64,000 bases of DNA from Acanthosepion esculentum (taxonomy: Eukaryota > Mollusca > Cephalopoda > Sepiida > Sepiidae), in contig OZ038482.1 of the NCBI GenBank assembly GCA_964036315.1, positions 13,141,785 to 13,205,784 on the forward strand. Direction: 5' to 3'. Shown here piece by piece: positions 44,028 through 54,999 of this stretch (the stretch's first letter is position 1; each line of letters starts with the position of its first letter). The notes under the pieces are model-generated. The model saw nothing but the letters and a program-made list of their open reading frames with translations, searched no databases and had not been told where the DNA came from. The translations under genes were made by a program, and so were the position numbers.

Positions 44028-44323
44028 AAATATTTGTATTGAAAAAAAAACAAAAACAAAAAAACAATTACAAAGCACATAGTTAACATTGTGTTTGTGT
44101 GTGAACATTTTTGTGTGTGTGAACGTTCGTATTTTGGAGAAGTTTGTAAGAGTTCATACGTACGTGAATGCGTGAAATATTATTTAACGTCTGACCTCAT
44201 AGTCGAGACGATAATTCTCTGGGACTACATTTTGCAGCAAGAAAAGAGAAAAAAGAGAATGAGCGAACTCGTATCTGTTATTTATAGCTAATGTAATCAC
44301 GTGACAGGCTCACAGCGCCTTGG
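43845..44323 (-). mobile_element. LTR-like repeat, copy D (reversed, diverged)
   Basis: In reverse complement: TAGCTATAAATAACAG (TATA box, from about 44290), then a ~200-bp diverged middle, then TATATCGGTCTTGTTTGTCT, GTTGGACTTAATCCAAGTCC, TGTAGCTGGACC, TAGCAGGAAATTT and the end CACCGGTCCTCTACA. A (TA)n tract at 43996-44025 is expanded in place of ATATATAT. Confidence 0.5.
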
Positions 44324-44977
44324 CGGGAAACTTGACTTAGTCACGCGCTGAAAAAATATATTGTGCGTGGGTGGATTCCAACGCCCACTTGTGTGTTTAT
44401 TGACCAATTAGAAGCTGATATTTCCTGAAAATATTTACTAAGCCGAGAAGGCTGTTGGGATCCGATTCTCCCAAAAGTGCATAAAATCGACTACATGAAA
44501 ATATAGTGATTATAAAATTGTCGCATAGCTGCGATTTGTAAATTGTCTATTACAAAGTAGTGTTGATTTATTATCCAATGAATGCATGTTGTTGTATAAT
44601 TTGGATTTGCGTATGTATGTATGTGTGTGATGATCATTACAGTTCATTGAACTTGACGGTGCCTTTGGTCGGTGGAAGAGGATAGACGAATGAAGCTGTT
44701 CTGTTGAAGTTGCCGATAGCTGGAAACGAATGGGTCTACCGAAATTTTCGTTGTCAATCTGTGTTTATACTGCCTGTAAGTAACTCAAGGCTTAGAACTC
44801 TTCAGCACTACAATAGAACGATTTCATTCATCTATTAATTTCCCACTTTTTCACGTGGTATATTCTCGACTTCAACTGCGAAATAAGATTCAGTGAAAAT
44901 GATTTCTTAATTTTCTAAATTTTTTGTAGCCTACAAGTTGAATGGGGTGCAACATATCTATCAGCCTGTTATAAGTA
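44324..44977. other. Unassigned DNA
   Basis: Nothing recognised. Confidence 0.35.
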
Positions 44978-45068
44978 TAGTAGAATCCCGGACAACCGGA
45001 CTTAGAAGTCTTTCAGGTTATGAGGAATTGGTTACAAAGTCCGGATATGAGCGGTTATATTTAGATTA
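44978..45068 (+). mobile_element. Tigger/pogo-like terminal fragment
   Basis: TAGTAGAATCCCGGACAACC is a Tigger-type left end at a TATA/TA site. CAAAGTCCGGATATGAGCGG follows within the element. No complementary right end is evident. Confidence 0.5.
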
Positions 45069-45094
45069 AAAAAGAAAGAAAGAAAAGTAAAAAA

Positions 45095-45570
45095 AGGTGA
45101 GGTATTCAGAGTTTGGGAGGTTATTTACTGCTTACAAAAGTTTCATCATTTCAACACGCAAAAATAATTTAATAAAAAGTGAAGATATTTACCATTTATC
45201 AATTAAGGGACAATTTTATCAATATGATGAAAAAACTGAATTTGCTGGGTTAAGTTTTGAAGACATACAATATAATAAAAATGACAGAGTTAGTTGGAAT
45301 ATTAATAAGGAAAAAGAAGTCTCTAAACCTTGGTCTGAAAAAAGAAAGGGATTTTCAAGAAGAGATGAAATCTACAATTCCGAATGAAGATTTTTCAGGC
45401 AAATAATAATCCCGCTAGAAGATTTACGGAACACATTCCTTTACTTGTTAAGCTTAACAAATGTCAACAACGTAATATTTTTCAAAAATCCTCGAAAGGA
45501 TTAAATTACATTTTATATTCAAATCGCCTTTTCAATTTAAGCTTAAAATTGGATGCCTGTAAAATTTAAT
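45095..45570 (+). other. Unrecognised open stretches
   Basis: A ~96-codon frame (GTG, not ATG, at its 5' limit) reads KSFIISTRKNNLIKSEDIYH, then YDEKTEFAGLSFEDIQYNKN. A second of about 60 codons follows in another frame. Composition is protein-like, but no family is recognised. It could be the remnant interior of the adjacent Tigger-like element or a decayed retrocopy. Confidence 0.25.
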
Positions 45571-45795
45571 CTTCTTCAACACAACAAAATATAAGCAAAT
45601 TTTAAACAATCGCAAACCATATGTGGTTCATAATAATAATTCATTTGTTTTTTTTTTGTTTTTAACTATTTTTTAAAAAAATTTGTACCTTTTTAAATAC
45701 AAATTTTTAAAAAAGCATTAGTTTTCTTCGTGATTGCTGACAAATAATTTTTCTTAATTTTCCACTTTATCCACATATCTTCTCTCCCTTTGTCT

Positions 45796-45899
45796 CACCT
45801 GTCGCATGAAATTTACCTTTTTGACTCAGGTGTGCCAGGTGTGACGTAGCCATCAGCAGCGCCAGTCACGTGATCTGCTTTCTTGACCTAGGATACCTG
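45796..45899. promoter_or_regulatory. E-box cluster upstream of the 46285 exon
   Basis: CACCTG at 45796, CAGGTG at 45827 and 45836, CACGTG at 45867 and TACCTG at 45894, with TGACGTAG at 45842. Five E-box-type hexamers in about 100 bp, 390-490 bp before the start codon. CAGGTG/CACCTG are the sites bound by Snail and ZEB factors in other animals. Function here is inferred from position only. Confidence 0.35.
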
Positions 45900-46284
45900 C
45901 TTCCCTCTTTACCAGTCAACAAATAAATTGGAGCCATTTTAACTTATTGATGGTACTTTCTTTTATTTAGTGGTTTTGTCCGCTTAAAAAAAATCCACTA
46001 GTTTTTTTAATTACTTTTTTTTAAAGACTCGAATTGTTTTATTTTTTATTACACGATGAAAGCTCACTATCCACTTGGAAGAAGAAAAGCAAGTTTTAAA
46101 CTATTTAAGACGTCACACTCAAGAAAATACAAGGGAAAATATTGATTATTAATTTTAAAATATCGAAATCACTGTGATTTGGGGAGGGGTATTTTCAAAA
46201 ACGGCATTTTATCCTTAACAAAAAAAATATTGTCACAACTCTGTATTGGCGTATACTTTAACAACAAACTAAACAAAAAAGACT

Positions 46285-46668
46285 ATGGCGAGATGCTGTT
46301 TCCACCCTACAATTGTCTCTTTCGGTTTTTCAATAATCGTCGTCCTTTGTTTTGTGGAAATGGTTAGTGGCCAGATCGAAACATACACCCCACCACCAAG
46401 AACATCTGACAACAAACCAATCGAGTCAAACGGAATTATTTACTATCTGGATTACATCCCGAAGCGATGTCAAAATCCTTACGTGAGGACTTTCCCTTTT
46501 GGGGGCATTGTTGATAGACCTGTAGCATTGGTGAAAAGACAGAGCCCTCATCGAATTGGGAAATCGATTGAAATATCCCCCAAAGGATGTTTATTTATCG
46601 AACCTGGATGTAAACTGGAATTCGCACCTGGTGAAGGAATCATTGTCAACGGTACTCTAATAGCCAGG
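46285..46668 (+). CDS. First coding exon of a bark beetle/anakonda-like secreted or membrane protein
   Basis: ATG in good context (ACTATGG: A at -3, G at +4), then 128 codons to AGG followed by a donor-like GTAATT. Residues 1-29 form a signal peptide, with hydrophobic FSIIVVLCFV and a likely cut after VSG. The mature part has a Pro-rich start, then PYVRTFPFGGIV, LVKRQSPHRIGKSIEISPKG and CLFIEPGCKLEFAPGEGIIV, then NGTLIAR. That last region, (G)-L-IEPG--LEFAPG-GI-V-GTL-A, is the opening turn of a right-handed beta-helix as found in protein bark beetle (anakonda), a large transmembrane protein of tricellular epithelial junctions in insects. NGT is a possible N-glycosylation site. The rest of the gene must lie beyond this exon, and no second exon was identified in the window. 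Other beta-helix extracellular proteins are possible. Confidence 0.6.
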
Positions 46669-49000
46669 GTAATTTTTTTAAAAATTGTTCTAATGAAAAA
46701 AGTGTGTTTGTATTGTCTGATCCCGTTGTTTTTAAATAATTTTGTTTTTAACTTATTTATTTATTTAATTTTTTTCCTGGCAGTTCATTTTCATATAGTG
46801 AAAAATATTTAAAATAGTAACACGAGAAAATTTAAATGCTGATCCGTATTTAAAAGAAAATGCTTACAAATTAAAAATGAATCTTGCAGTGATCCTTTCA
46901 AAAGATGTAACAATTACCTTCATAACACAATTGCCCTTGCTTTTCATTAATTTTTATAACAACTAATGTAAAAATAGTAAGTGTAAAAAAACAAAATAGA
47001 ATAACAAATAATTATTTAAATTGTTGTAAAAATTCATTGAAAAAAAAAATTGCCTTCAGACCATATCCCCTATTCATAAAAACAACTAAAAAAGAAAACA
47101 AACAAAAAACAACTAAAAGCATTTGAAATTAAATAAATATCTTTGTTTTATTGAGTTTTGCTCTTGCATGTTACAATTCAGAGCTGATTTTTAGGTAGAC
47201 GAGGACCGATTTAGAAAACAAAATGATTTACTTTCCTCAAAAGCCTTGTGCTTTTAATTTAATTTAACTAATGATCACTAAATGATTCAGTATTGAATTT
47301 CGAAAGTTTTCATAAAATTAATTAATAAATATAAAAATATTTTTACCGTGACTTAAAAAAACAGCATATTTATAATAATTTCAATCATTTGTGAATAGTT
47401 TCTGAAAGTTTCATTAATATCCGACAATTATTTTTATTTTGACAAGATTTTTCAAATTAATGTAAGTCTTACAAAAAATACGCTAAAATTTGCTGTTATT
47501 TAGTACTTCCGCTGATGCAAAGAGAAACAGTTTGTTTTAATTTTAATCAAAAGTTAGAATGTTCTAAAAAGACGGAAAATTTTTAAAATAATTAAAAATA
47601 ATTTTTGTTTCCTCTTAATAGTAACAAAACGAGTAACATAAACATTTTGACGATATAAAATTAAAAATTTTGTTTTCGTCAAGTTTGGGGTCTCTTTCAT
47701 TATTATGCTAATGCTCTTTTTTTTGTAGCGAAATTGTGACGGGTCCTCCTCTAGGTGAACCTATTTTGATCGCGTCTGTTTGCTTCGCATATAAAATTTT
47801 AACACTAATAAAAACAACAGTTGGTTATTTTTTATTTTAAATTACCACGTTGTCGAAAATCCTTAAGAATAAGTCTATATTTTAAAATTAAAAATCACTT
47901 TTGTTTTCAGGAATTTGTTTAATATTTTTCAAACTGCAAAAATAAATGATAGTTTTTATTTAAATTAAGCAATAAAAATGTAATTTCAGTTATATTTTGT
48001 TAAACGCCCAGCAATCAACATATTGTCACTAAAAAAAAAAAATGTTTTTCAACAAGTGCTGCTGTCGAAGGTTGTCATCTACATATTTTCTTTTCCCCTA
48101 TTTTTGTTGTAAATCACCAGCCTTTCCCTTTCCACCGTTGAAAGGCAGTTAATTTTGAAAATGTTCAAAACTTAATTTTTAATTCTTAACCGCTGATACA
48201 TACATCATGTTGGTTTGATTTCAAACAATACATACTTCATTTTGGACATCATGTATGTGACCTCGGGCTGATTAAAGACAAAATAGACAAAAAGGAAAAA
48301 AGATACACGCAACCCTTTAGGTATTTCCCTACCCTCCTGCTCCGCCCTGAGAAACAACAAGTTACAACAAACTTGTTACCTTGAAATGTGTGACCTAATT
48401 CATTTACTAATCTGTTTCATTTTTCAACCTCCCACACAGCGAGGTAAAATACTTTCATATTCGGGATTTATGGCTAATTCACGTTTTATTTATTTTCTAC
48501 TATAACCTAATTAAAAAAAAAGAAGTTAATTTCAAATTGCGTGAAAATTTTTAATTAACTTTTTTTCCTCTATTCCAAAAAACTTATTCTCCTCTGTCTC
48601 TCTGCCAGAAAACGTTAAAAGTGCGGGAATAAAAAAAAATAAGGGACGATTTTTAATTTCTAAAGTTTCAATTCCAGAATGTTTAGGAAATGTTAATTAT
48701 TTGATTAATTAGAAATTCCGTAAACAAAATGAAAAAAAAAAAAATTAAAAGAAAATTGTTTTGCACTTATTGACTCGATTGTTTAGGTTGAGAACTCAAG
48801 GCAAAAAAAAAAAGCGATATTTGAAAAATATTCAATTATTTTTCACTTTGTAAAATAAATAACTTGTATTTTTTTTCGCACACGAGGGAAACTATGAAAA
48901 TTTTTTTTTTTTTTTTTTTTTAAAAAGAGAACTCTTGCTTATTCACACGGCAAATATATTTTCTTTTCTTCTGTGTGCAATGTCCCTTCAGGACTTTGGC
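46669..49000 (+). other. Probable first intron, repeat-poor and AT-rich
   Basis: Starts at the donor GTAATT. About 2.3 kb with homopolymer A/T runs but none of the LINE, SINE or family R sequences that fill the rest of the window. No acceptor-exon pair was found. Confidence 0.45.
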
Positions 49001-49770
49001 GATTATGGCTCTTTCACAATTTCCTGTCTTTTGTAGCTTTTAGTAAATTTTTTTTTTTTATTATCTCTTCTTTGCCCTTACCGTTCACTGCTAAATTGGA
49101 AATTGAAAAAAAATGATAAAAGGGCCTTGTAAGTGGTGAACCATACTGTAAAAAAACAAACTGTATTCCAACTTCAACAAGACAACAAATTAAAACACAC
49201 ATATCACCGCATCTAGTAATTATGTTCACACAAATCCACAAAAGCTGAGTATCATTTACCATGTATTCAATTTTGAAAGCAGAATAACATCGTATTTTTA
49301 TTACTTCAAAGTTCCCAAGAAAATTAAATTTCGGCATTAAATGATTCATAATGCCATTAAATAAACAAATCAATCTCTCCCAAACCCTGTTCGGCCATCC
49401 ATTTACGCAAGCTCATCATGTGCTATTCCTCTGTGTCCCTCTTGCCTTGAACTTGCCCTGTGAGTTTCTAATCTTCCAAGCCCTCTTTCCTCATAATATG
49501 ACCGAGAAATTTCAACAGTCTCTTTCTAATGTTAAGTATAAGTCTCCCTTTTTGTTTCTATTTTCTCTAAAACTTTGCCATTGCTCACATATTTAGTTCA
49601 TAGTATTCTCAGCATCCTTCTGCAGAACGACATTTTCTGTTGCTTCAGGTTCCTTCATCAGTGAGGAGATTGTCCAGCATTCACTGCCATAGAGGAGGAC
49701 TAATATTGCATAACAGTTCAGTACTCTTTCTATTGCTTCTAAAAAATTTTCTGTTTGTTGATACTTTGCT
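49001..49770 (-). pseudogene. RTE-like LINE C-terminal fragment, reversed and interrupted
   Basis: The minus strand from about 49760 gives in shifted frames CWTISSLMKEPEATENVVLQ, RRMLRIL-like, ICEQWQSF, KARGTQRNSTWMSLRKWMAE. It resumes at about 49110-49000 as LLKATKDRKLWKSHNRQSPE. The piece between (about 49065-49350) does not fit the LINE and is probably a later insertion. The A(T)KDRKLW motif is shared with 28515 and 40545. If the host intron hypothesis is right, this lies in antisense orientation within it. Confidence 0.6.
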
Positions 49771-49852
49771 TAGCTTTTGGAATGCATCTTTCACTATCCA
49801 AATTCACATTCAGATTTTGGTCTTGCATTGTGTTACTAGTTTGATTTGATTA

Positions 49853-50612
49853 TGGCATATCAACCTCAATGTGTTATTTAATGCCGACAAAATGTTTATT
49901 GATTGTAATATTTTTTTTCAAAAATCTATTTCTGGTAATTATTTTTTTTCCTTCAAAAAATCTATTTCTGGTAATTATTTTTTTTCTTTTTTTCCTTCAA
50001 AAACCTATTTCTGGTAATTATTTTTTTTTCCTTCAAAAACCTATTTCTGGTAATTATTTTTTTTTCCTTCAAAAAATCTATTTCTGGTAATATATATATA
50101 TTTTTCTTTTTTTCCTTCAAAAAATCTATTTCTGGTAATATATATATTTTTTTTCTTTTTTTCCTTCAAAAAATCTATTTCTGGTAATATATATTTTTTT
50201 TCTTTTTTTCCTTCAAAAAATCTATTTCTGGTAATATATATATATTTTTCTTTTTTTCCTTCAAAAAATCTATTTCTGGTAATATATATATTTTTTTTCT
50301 TTTTTTCCTTCAAAAAATCTATTTCTGGTAATATATATATTTTTTTTCTTTTTTTCCTTCAAAAAATCTATTTCTGGTAATATTTGTTTTTCAAAAATAT
50401 ATTTGCACTATTTTTACATTTTCATAGTGTTTTGATCCCAATTTAGGGGTTAACTATTTTTTCCTAGTTGGGACCCTAATTGGTGCTACCATCCTGGGTC
50501 AGGGTGGACCTGGGAACACTTGCAATTAAGTGGTGGTTCCGTGCTCCTCAAACCTCCTGATCAGAGGTCTTGCTGTTGGACATAATTTATCATCATACCC
50601 AGGACAGCTAAC
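49853..50612 (+). mobile_element. Family R copy 4, most complete
   Basis: Left end ATGGCATATCAACCTCAATG..AATGCCGACAA. Core 49910-50390 of about ten units built on TTCAAAAAATCTATTTCTGG and TAATTATT/TAATATATA with T-rich spacers. Then CATAGTGTTTTGATCCC, TAGTTGGGACCCTAATTGGT, GGTCAGGGTGGACCTGGGAA, AATTAAGTGGTGGTTCCGTG, CTGATCAGAGGTCTTGCTGT and TTATCATCATACCCAGGACA. There is no coding capacity and no visible pol III boxes. Classification is open. Confidence 0.85.
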
Positions 50613-50834
50613 TTGATTTTGTTATCTCCATTGTGTAATTTGCATGTTGGGTTGTCCCATTTGTTGACAACCCTCAGCTGATTGAATTAGATACAGATAT
50701 TGTCAGTCAGGCTCTTTTATACTTTGCTTTTGTCTCTTGCATTGCATAAATTAAGTAAAATAAAAACCTAAAATGAAGTAAAATTCAAGCTTATTCATAT
50801 GGTAACAGCCTTTTAAATGAAACTAGTTTATTTA

Positions 50835-51130
50835 CATTATTCAGACTGTTATCCTCATCTTCGTTGCCATATTCACAACATTTTGGCCATTGTATGCTCT
50901 GGCCATCTTCAGGTGATTGGAATTTTCAAACCAAACCCTTTATTTCATCTACCGCGGTAGATTGTTCTAATTCCACGTGCCATGCCTCTTCCAGATGTCT
51001 CGGTTATTTTCCTTTAAATCTCGTTTTTTTTTTTCCTTGTTCACCACAGCTGTAGCGGGAACTCACAGCTCTTTGGTTTTGACGTCTATTCACTAGATCT
51101 AATCAACGTCTTTATCCACTGGGTCATGTC
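50835..51130 (-). mobile_element. SINE family P, single reversed copy
   Basis: On the plus strand it begins with the inverted tail (TTTACATTATTCAGACTG, TTGGCCATTGTATGCTCTGG). It continues through the body (TAGATTGTTCTAATTCCACG) and ends at the reversed head (TTTATCCACTGGGTCATG). No forward tail follows, so this copy is not palindromic. Confidence 0.7.
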
Positions 51131-51334
51131 TTTGAGGACGTCTGTGTATGAATTTCTGTGACTTTAAAACTAATGTCTCAGCACTCTTTTTTACCAGTGC
51201 TCATATTGCAATTTTCCGTGGCATATTTTTTTTTTACCAGAGCTCATACTGAAATTTTTGTGTTATTCATTGCTTTTCTCTAGCACTTATTTAGTTTACT
51301 TTAAAATTATTGAATTTGTTTTTTGTATATGTGG

Positions 51335-51740
51335 CACATAGAATGCTAACTCATTTTAAGCATTTATTTATTCAAAGAAAATGGCCATAAACCTCGCTTA
51401 CTCCAAATGGTTTTAATAATATTAGCTGTTTCCTTATAAGGAAACATTTGGTATTCATTGACCAAGCAATAAGTGCTACAGTTGATTGAACTTTATAAAA
51501 TCTGTCTATTAAAACAATTTTTCAGGAAAATACCTTTCCAAAGTCCAGAAAATATTACTCTTTCCAATATTCTTCCTTATTAACCGTTTTGTTTGAAGTA
51601 TTGTGGAATCTAAACATCATGACTGTCATTATTTTCTCTTTGAGTTACGTGTACTATCCATTTTAGTTGTTACTATTGTTGAGAGTCCTCTAGTGCGGTT
51701 GGTTTTTACTATTTGGTACAATTCTTTGTGATTCTGCAGC
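51335..51740 (-). pseudogene. LINE C-terminal fragment, third clade, reversed
   Basis: The reverse complement of 51590-51730 matches 25585-25720 at nucleotide level (CAACTAAAATGGATAGTACA, CACAATACTTCAAACAAAA). It continues through AAAAATTGTTTTAATAGACA to TTTCCTTATAAGGAAAC. Heavily decayed. The same 3' part recurs at 61040. Confidence 0.6.
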
Positions 51741-51844
51741 ACAAGTCTTTAAGGTTCAAAGGAGAGTGCGCTCTTTGCTAAGGCCGACAGGGTTCATTCA
51801 TTTCAAACCATTTCTAGCTGGTGTTTAAAATATTGCAATAAAAA

Positions 51845-52310
51845 TGTATAGCTGGCCATTCGTATTCGAGGATACTCGTCTACTCGATCAGCTAGCCAAT
51901 CCCTATTGCAGATGCTTACTCAGGCACATTTGTGTTTCTTCAACACCCACAGAGCCTGCCTGCAGTTTATACTGCAACTATGCTGAGCAGACATTAGTTA
52001 CAGTTTCTGGGAGAGAGTGTGTTATCTAGTGTGATCAACAATTTGAACAAGGCCAGCACGCTCAAGCCATAAGCCGTGATGACTTGTGACTTCATGCTAG
52101 CACAGCTATCGCCGACCCCCCCCCCATCCCAAGGGTTCTGTCTATTGAATTTCACTCACAAGGCTTGTCAACCCATGGTATGGTTTTCAGGCACTTTCCA
52201 AAGGTGCCACATGCTGGGACCAACCCGTCAAATCCGATCATGGTACGATTTGAAGCTGGGTCTCATGGTCAGAATGCAGATGTTTTAACCACCCTGCCAT
52301 GGGGCCATAG
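51845..52310 (-). mobile_element. tRNA-derived SINE, family Q, copy 1 (reversed)
   Basis: Minus strand head: TGGCAGGGTGGTTAAAACAT (A-box-like), CATTCTGACCATGAGACCCA, then CTTCAAATCGTACC (B-box-like). The body (CTTGTGAGTGAAATTCAAT, GTCACAAGTCATCACGGC, CTGAGCAGACATTAG inverse) matches 56985-57400. A (C)n run sits at 52118. Confidence 0.65.
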
Positions 52311-53150
52311 TAGTAGTAAACAACAGATTGTGCAATTGATTCCTGTCATATGAGAGAGCCAATGGATTGCTCAGTGACACTCATCCAGGATAAGTTCAGA
52401 AAATCTTTTTCCCCAATTTTACTAGCGATTGGTTGACATAAATGCTCATCATCTTGAATCGACACTCAACTGGCCTTGAAATACATGCTATACTTATGCC
52501 TGTATTTAATATAAAAGGATGTTTGTCAAAACCTGACAAAGCATTTTGAGCATCTTGGGTGATGATTTGCTTAACATCATGCAAAATTTGATGCAGACAT
52601 ATTATTCAAATTTCCCAGCCAGTGTAAAATATTACAAAACCTTGTATAATATTTGAATTTGAGAAAATAGCGCAAGATTTACTGACAGCGTCTCAGCAAC
52701 TGAATATCTATAAGTGTGAGATGCACACTTTCTTGCTGAACAAAACAATCACAACTTGTACAGTTTGGTAATTATTGGTTGCTATATTGTAAATTTGAAA
52801 AAGTAAGATTTAAAGTTGTTGATTTCAATCCAATTACGAATTAATATTTATTCTTGTAAATTTACAAAAATTGTTGCACAAGGCTTCATTCAATACTGTA
52901 TACTCAGTCAGAAAAAGAACTTGTTCATCACCTCTCAATCCTACATCTACCATAATACCCCATATTCACATGGGTCCTACAAAACGCTCCATGATGTAAA
53001 AAATTTATGTCTTTTAGTATTTCTTCCTTTTCTATTACGAAAAATATATAAAAATTTATAAAATTAATTATATAAAAATATACAATCCAATCTAATTAGA
53101 AAGGACTGCAAAAAATTTGCCTCTCCCCAATTTATAGGCAGAAGTACACA
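52311..53150. other. Unassigned DNA
   Basis: Weak similarity of 52870-52990 to 23930-24090 (TTGCACAAGGC.., CCATAATACCCCAT). No exon recognised. Confidence 0.35.
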
Positions 53151-53158
53151 AATGCATG

Positions 53159-53629
53159 CTGGGATTTTTTCACTATTTACATTATTCGGTCTATTGTCCT
53201 CATCTTTGTGCCATAATTATTACGTTTTGGCCGTTGTATGTTCCGGCCTTCTTCAGATGGGTGGAATGTCGAACTGAACCCTTTATTTCAGGACACATGG
53301 CACACTGGATAAAGGCATTAGTTAGATCCAGTGGCAGGACCCAAAGAGTGTGAGTTCAATACCCAGTTAAGGCAGTGGAGAACTTGGAGAGGGGAATTAA
53401 CAGGAGATAACTGACATCCATTAAACATGGCACGTGGAACTAAAACAGTCTACCCCAGTGAGTGAAATAAAGGGTTCAGTTTGACATTCCAACCACCTGA
53501 AGAAGGCCGGAGCGTACAACGGCAGAAAACATGTAATATGGCGACAAAGATGAGAACAATAGTCCGAATAATGTAAATAGTGTACATAATTCCTCATCTC
53601 AGAAAAATAGATAGATACTGGGATTTTTT
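53159..53629 (+). mobile_element. Palindromic SINE family P with perfect 12-bp target duplication
   Basis: CTGGGATTTTTT occurs at 53159-53170 and 53618-53629, exactly bounding the element. Inside, an inverted tail of about 115 bp (CACTATTTACATTATTCGGT.. to CTTTATTTCA) comes first. Then a tRNA-like head: GGCACACTGGATAAAGG (A-box-like) and GTGAGTTCAATACCCAG (B-box-like). Then the body (GGAGAACTTGGAGAGG, CATTAAACATGGCACGTGGA), then the forward tail (AACCACCTGAAGAAGGCCGG to AATAATGTAAATAGTGTAC). It ends ATAGATAGATA. The A/B boxes suggest pol III transcription. The long, exact duplication indicates LINE-dependent insertion of the whole palindromic unit. Confidence 0.85.
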
Positions 53630-54595
53630 CCTAGCAAATAAGTCATTTCTCAGTTTTATTTCGCTCACTCCCAGTCTATCTTGTCTTGAAGTTAGAACAC
53701 TACGTTCGCTTGTCAGAGCTTGCTGTGAGTCAACCCTAGTTCTTAGCTTGTGGATGTTTTGCCTTATTGCTGTTGCTTTGCCTTGCATATATTGTTATTT
53801 CTTTCTTTTCCCCTGTTCTTTTCTTTTATTGTTTATTGCAATCTTTGTCAATTCTGTTTGTTGAAAGGTTCTGTTACTTATTTTGCCTTTGACCCTGGCC
53901 ACCCACTTCACAAAAGTCGTCACTATTTTCTGAATGGTTACAACTGAGCTTCGCATTATTTTCAATTGTAAAGACTTGGAGGTATGTAAATTTTGGAGAT
54001 AAATTCTTTTCATGAATTGTCAAAACTCATTAAATGTGTTTTTATCTACAAAATAATTCTTTTTACTATTTCAAAAAGTATATGTGCAGTCCCATGCTGA
54101 TGATAATTTACAGAATCCCAGACACATCATCATCAACAACACTTAGCATTTTGATCATATTGAGGCATTACCATTAATTGGCAATTCATTTAGTTTTTGT
54201 TTCTTATTTCTTTAGATCGTAATTTATGGTTCAGCTATTGTTCTTTGCTACTGGTAGCATGTAATCTAACTTGTTGCTACAAGAAAGGATAGCCAATGTC
54301 ATGTAGCCAGCTCATCACTTGCCATGAGAGATGCTGTAAAAAGGAATTACTTGGCATGGTATCCCCAAAATTTAATGAGTCATGGGGAAATATCCATTAA
54401 ATGTGGGTGGGGAGATTGTTTAAAATGATGTCACTTCTAGGTCACCTTTGGCATGATCGCACGAACTTCTAGTATGACAAAAGTTGTAAACTCTGAAAAT
54501 ACTTTGGCTACATAAATCGGGATAAAAATTGACATTATATTGAAGAAACTGTCATAAAATGACAATTGCTGATTTCTTGTTTAAATATCAGTAGA
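53630..54595. other. Unassigned DNA
   Basis: No recognised repeat or exon. Confidence 0.35.
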
Positions 54596-54599
54596 TAGC

Positions 54600-54995
54600 T
54601 ATGTACGCTCCGGCCTTCTTCAGGTGATATACATTGGAATTTCAAACCAAACTCTTCATTTCGTTCACTGGGGTAGATTGTTCTAGTTCTATGTGCCATG
54701 CCTTTTATCTTAGTTTCAGTTATTTCCCTTCAGTAACTTGACTTTCCAAATTTTTGTTCACCTCTGCTGTGGCCAGGGATTGAACTTACAACTCTTTGGG
54801 TCAAGTCACTGGATTACTTCAACCAATGCTTTTATTAGTTTGAAATTCGAACATATATCACCTGATGGAGGTTGGAGTATACAACAGCCAAAACATGAAT
54901 ATGGTAACAAAGGTGAGAACAACAGTCCAGACAATGTAAATAGTTGCAATAACTCATCAGAAATATAAACAGATGTTCATGCATTTTGTTTAAAA
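54600..54995. mobile_element. Palindromic SINE family P, inverted pair
   Basis: Reversed tail and body (CGCTCCGGCCTTCTTCAGGT, TAGATTGTTCTAGTTCTATG) run to the reversed head (GATTGAACTTACAACTCTTT, CCAATGCTTTTATTAG). This is joined directly to the forward tail (TATCACCTGATGGAGGTTGG to ACAATGTAAATAG). Heads inwards, tails outwards, as at 53159. Confidence 0.75.
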
Positions 54996-54999
54996 AATA

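Noticed and set aside
49904..50313. Open frames through the T-rich core of family R
   Set aside because: Tandem repeat translations (KKKNIYITRNRFFEGK type) without unique sequence.
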